Shown here: positions 61,706-64,000 of the stretch, piece after piece | Numbering within the stretch: position 1 is the stretch's first letter | Layout: each line of letters opens with the position of its first letter | Notes under the pieces: model-generated | What the model saw: the letters and a program-made list of their open reading frames with translations, nothing else | Databases searched by the model: none | Told to the model about the DNA's origin: nothing | DNA from: a virus | Length of the DNA stretch: 64,000 nucleotides | Strand: one strand, 5' to 3' | IMG/VR virus record: IMGVR_UViG_3300027770_000025 | Coordinates: 1-64,000 of that record | Translations under genes and position numbers: made by a program

Positions 61706-63445
61706 TTAATTTATCTGAATGTAGCTATTCGTATTTTCCTGCGTAGTTAGAGAGTAAATCATAAGATCACCCTCATAAACATCGATATGAGCAGGTTCTC
61801 CTTCTATATCATTAAGCCACCAGGAATCCCTCCCCACTAATTTATGATATATCACTGCATCCTCTGAATCAGGAGTGTGTACCACTATTTTTCGAGTAAC
61901 CTCATTGTCAAGATAGTTTTGTGAATATAGACAATACCCGGTGTGATTGCCTGCATTATCTAGTTTTCTGTATATGTCGCTAATACACCCTTTGTATTTG
62001 GTAGGCAGGTTGCTGACAGATACCACTGTGTTCCATGTGGTATCAGGAAAATCTGATTTCATCTCGATGTTACCTTCTCTAATTAAAACTGAGCCTTTGT
62101 CCAGGTTATCATAGATATAAGCTTCTACTATTTTAAAATCCCTAGATCCTTGTATATTCATCAAATAATCCTCGTAATCTTCCTCTTTAGATATCCGAGG
62201 CATGATCTTCATGAAATGATCTATCTCGCAAAAGAAATAATGGAAAGAAGCATCTTTAGGATAATTTGATTCATTTAGATAGAATAAACCTTTCTTATCG
62301 TTCTTTATTACCGTTTCGGGTATCTGAGAAATCCAGAGCATAGAATTTTCTCCGTATAAGTCATCGGTCTCAAATCTTTGAAAATGCGTGTATCCAATGT
62401 TCTTAGCTATATCTAGGACATTGAACAGGTTTACTAAAACTGATAGACCGTGTTTTTGAAGACCCGATTTTAAATTATGAACCGTGAAGTTACCTTTATC
62501 CGACCAAAAGTCGACATCTTTCACATCCGGATAATCTTTCTTGAATAGCTGGTTACGGCTATCATAGAAATGATAATCCACCATATCTATGATTTCTTTC
62601 TTTATCGAAGTATTTGATACAAGAAAAACGTCCTGCCCATTTGATTTCAATCTATTGATGCATTCTATAAGATTAGATTCTACTTTAGCATCATGAACAA
62701 AGCAATCTATTATAGAGATTGTTTTTGTATTTCTTAGGGTCTCTCTCTTTTCTATAATACCAATAGCCTTTACATTATTGTCATTCTTTTCCTCCTCAGA
62801 TCTAAGAGAAAACATTCCATGCTCACTGTGTCTATATACGCCGCAATTCCAATTATCACATCTTATTTTACCGCGAAGTGAAATCTCATAGTTAAATGCC
62901 CAATCAAGATAAGGAAAATCCCTTATCCATTCTTTTAAAATATTCGGAAAGTTTCTAAAAGTTCTACCGAAGCTGACTATATTAGAATCGAGCAGATCCT
63001 GTGTATTAACCTCATCTTTTTTTGGAAATTTATTATGTCCGGGTTCTGTTGGATCAAATGTCCCGTCGGGCATAAGGCTCACGTATCCAGTAGAGTGCAT
63101 AACATAATCAGGATTACTCTCGAGAAAATCTATTTGCATTTGGAGCTTGTCTGAATTATTTAGATAATCGTCACCGTCTAATATAGTTGCATACTTACCT
63201 TTAGAATTTTCGAGAAGATATTTAATGTTCCCGAACGCTCCTAGATTTTCTGAGCTTTCAAATATAATAACCCTTGGGTCATTTGAGAATTCTTCCCTGA
63301 GTAATCTATTTGTACCATCCCCTGAATGATCATCTCTTATAAGGATCTCGAAGTCGAAATTAGTATTCTGTGACGTGACAGATTTTACACATTCGACTAT
63401 ATAGTTTTCAAAATTATATGATGGTATTATTACGCTTAATATCAT
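61706..63445 (-). CDS. Two-domain glycosyltransferase with GT2 N-terminal domain
   Basis: 579 aa. Residues 1-230 are a GT2 domain: LSVIIPSYNFENYIVECVKSV, RDDHSGDGT, and ILDGDDYL (D-G-D-D metal site). Residues of about 240-579 form a second domain (SIIDCFVHDAKVESNLIECI, DVFLVSNTSIKKEI, FETDDLYG) that looks like another GT-A-like domain with E-T-D-D. A bifunctional enzyme adding two sugars is possible. It follows the 63454 gene by 8 nt. Confidence 0.82.
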   Translation of the reverse strand: MILSVIIPSYNFENYIVECVKSVTSQNTNFDFEILIRDDHSGDGTNRLLREEFSNDPRVIIFESSENLGAFGNIKYLLENSKGKYATILDGDDYLNNSDKLQMQIDFLESNPDYVMHSTGYVSLMPDGTFDPTEPGHNKFPKKDEVNTQDLLDSNIVSFGRTFRNFPNILKEWIRDFPYLDWAFNYEISLRGKIRCDNWNCGVYRHSEHGMFSLRSEEEKNDNNVKAIGIIEKRETLRNTKTISIIDCFVHDAKVESNLIECINRLKSNGQDVFLVSNTSIKKEIIDMVDYHFYDSRNQLFKKDYPDVKDVDFWSDKGNFTVHNLKSGLQKHGLSVLVNLFNVLDIAKNIGYTHFQRFETDDLYGENSMLWISQIPETVIKNDKKGLFYLNESNYPKDASFHYFFCEIDHFMKIMPRISKEEDYEDYLMNIQGSRDFKIVEAYIYDNLDKGSVLIREGNIEMKSDFPDTTWNTVVSVSNLPTKYKGCISDIYRKLDNAGNHTGYCLYSQNYLDNEVTRKIVVHTPDSEDAVIYHKLVGRDSWWLNDIEGEPAHIDVYEGDLMIYSLTTQENTNSYIQIN

Positions 63446-63453
63446 TATAGTGA

Positions 63454-64000
63454 TTAATTCTTATATGAGATGGGATCAAAATAATGTTCATACCATTGGG
63501 TAACTGGAGTATTGTAATAGCTAATCCATCTATGTGCTCCCATACCTAGCCACATTTCAGCAACTGTTCTGTTATCTGGATTTTCTATATTCAATTTTAC
63601 TAATGATGGTAAACTGTTTATATGTTTTGTATTTGACCACCAGAAATTTCCTGAAAAATAATTTTTGAAGTGATAATCAAGAAACATAAAAGACTCTACG
63701 TATAGACATCCGCATACATCACCTTTACTATTAATCAGATCTATTACTGGGGATTTCCATCTTTCTATATTAAAATAGTTCATGCAATCTCTCCAAGAAT
63801 CTATGTATACATTTTCTCCTCTTGACGATCCCTTTGTGTGAAAGTATAAAACAGATCCATTAGGATTTAATCTGCAATAATTTTGAAGATTTATCAGTGT
63901 ATTGAATTCTGCATTATTAACTGAATATCTAACTATTTCTATTTTTATATCAGGGTCATATTTTTTTAAAAGGGACTTAAATGTTTCATAATCTAAGTCT
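63454..64000 (-). CDS. Putative glycan-related protein (5' end beyond window)
   Basis: At least 181 aa, open to the right edge, so the start is not visible; an internal ATG at 63783 is not the likely start because the upstream frame reads well (VLYFHTKGSSRGENVYIDSWRDCM). Marks are YFHTKG, NYFSGNFWWSN and YYNTPV. This H-T-K-G...S-G-N-F-W-W pattern recalls an uncharacterised family near glycosyltransferases in phages and giant viruses. Neighbouring gene is a glycosyltransferase. Confidence 0.7.
   Translation of the reverse strand, partial: DLDYETFKSLLKKYDPDIKIEIVRYSVNNAEFNTLINLQNYCRLNPNGSVLYFHTKGSSRGENVYIDSWRDCMNYFNIERWKSPVIDLINSKGDVCGCLYVESFMFLDYHFKNYFSGNFWWSNTKHINSLPSLVKLNIENPDNRTVAEMWLGMGAHRWISYYNTPVTQWYEHYFDPISYKN

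Overview
The window looks like part of a large, AT-rich genome of a contractile-tailed (T4-like) phage of a Bacteroidota host, probably a flavobacterium-type host. The phage signal is a recombination/replication block (SbcC/gp46-like, SbcD/gp47-like, DnaB/gp41-like, RecA/UvsX-like), three fibre proteins with the Mtd-type N-terminal module, a gp15-like tail completion protein and a scattering of tRNAs. The host signal is a set of promoters with the Bacteroidota -7 element TAnnTTTG, a short GSII-type glutamine synthetase, a DUF481-like outer-membrane protein and a bS21 homologue. No integrase, terminase, portal or capsid gene lies in the window. Almost everything is on the minus strand.

Layout. 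1-11142: fibre genes, including one open frame of at least 2599 codons that runs off the left edge and consists mostly of Gly-Thr-Ser, Gly-Ser-Ser and Gly-Ser-Ala triplets. 11215-12865: tail completion and PKD-domain structural genes. 12917-18998: recombination and replication genes. 19199-22483: two proteins with an N-terminal motif like the T4 capsid-targeting sequence. 22568-38977: a tightly packed, probably single operon of 20 sugar genes ending at a clear terminator. 39082-40296: a divergent GT7-like galactosyltransferase and a HAD phosphatase. 40293-45722: bS21, a Clp ATPase, a third fibre, an outer-membrane protein and glutamine synthetase. 45775-47970: tRNAs, small genes and an unexplained structured region. 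47973-55522: conserved unknowns followed by a second sugar locus (UDP-galactopyranose mutase, several glycosyltransferases, a 2OG-Fe(II) oxygenase). 55538-61649: small phage genes, a third CTS-bearing protein and a rhomboid protease. 61706-64000: two more sugar genes.

Most interesting point: the window encodes what looks like a full assembly line for a histo-blood-group-like glycan. It has GDP-fucose synthesis (Gmd, Fcl), a GT7-type beta-1,4-galactosyltransferase, a GT11-type alpha-1,2-fucosyltransferase, and a GT6 enzyme, the ABO transferase family that acts on Fuc-alpha-1,2-Gal. My inference is that these and about fifteen other sugar genes decorate the virion itself, the Ser/Thr-saturated giant fibre being the obvious acceptor; decoration of the host surface is the main alternative.

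Two promoter classes can be read. Six sites share T7-A-T-CCCG, exactly 11 nt, then TAnnTTTG; they precede Clp/bS21, tRNAs, the rhomboid and conserved unknowns and look early. A second motif, AATATATA(G/A/C), lies 6-40 nt before about twelve starts, mostly structural genes, and looks like a late promoter. Gene functions are from motif recognition by eye; no search was run.
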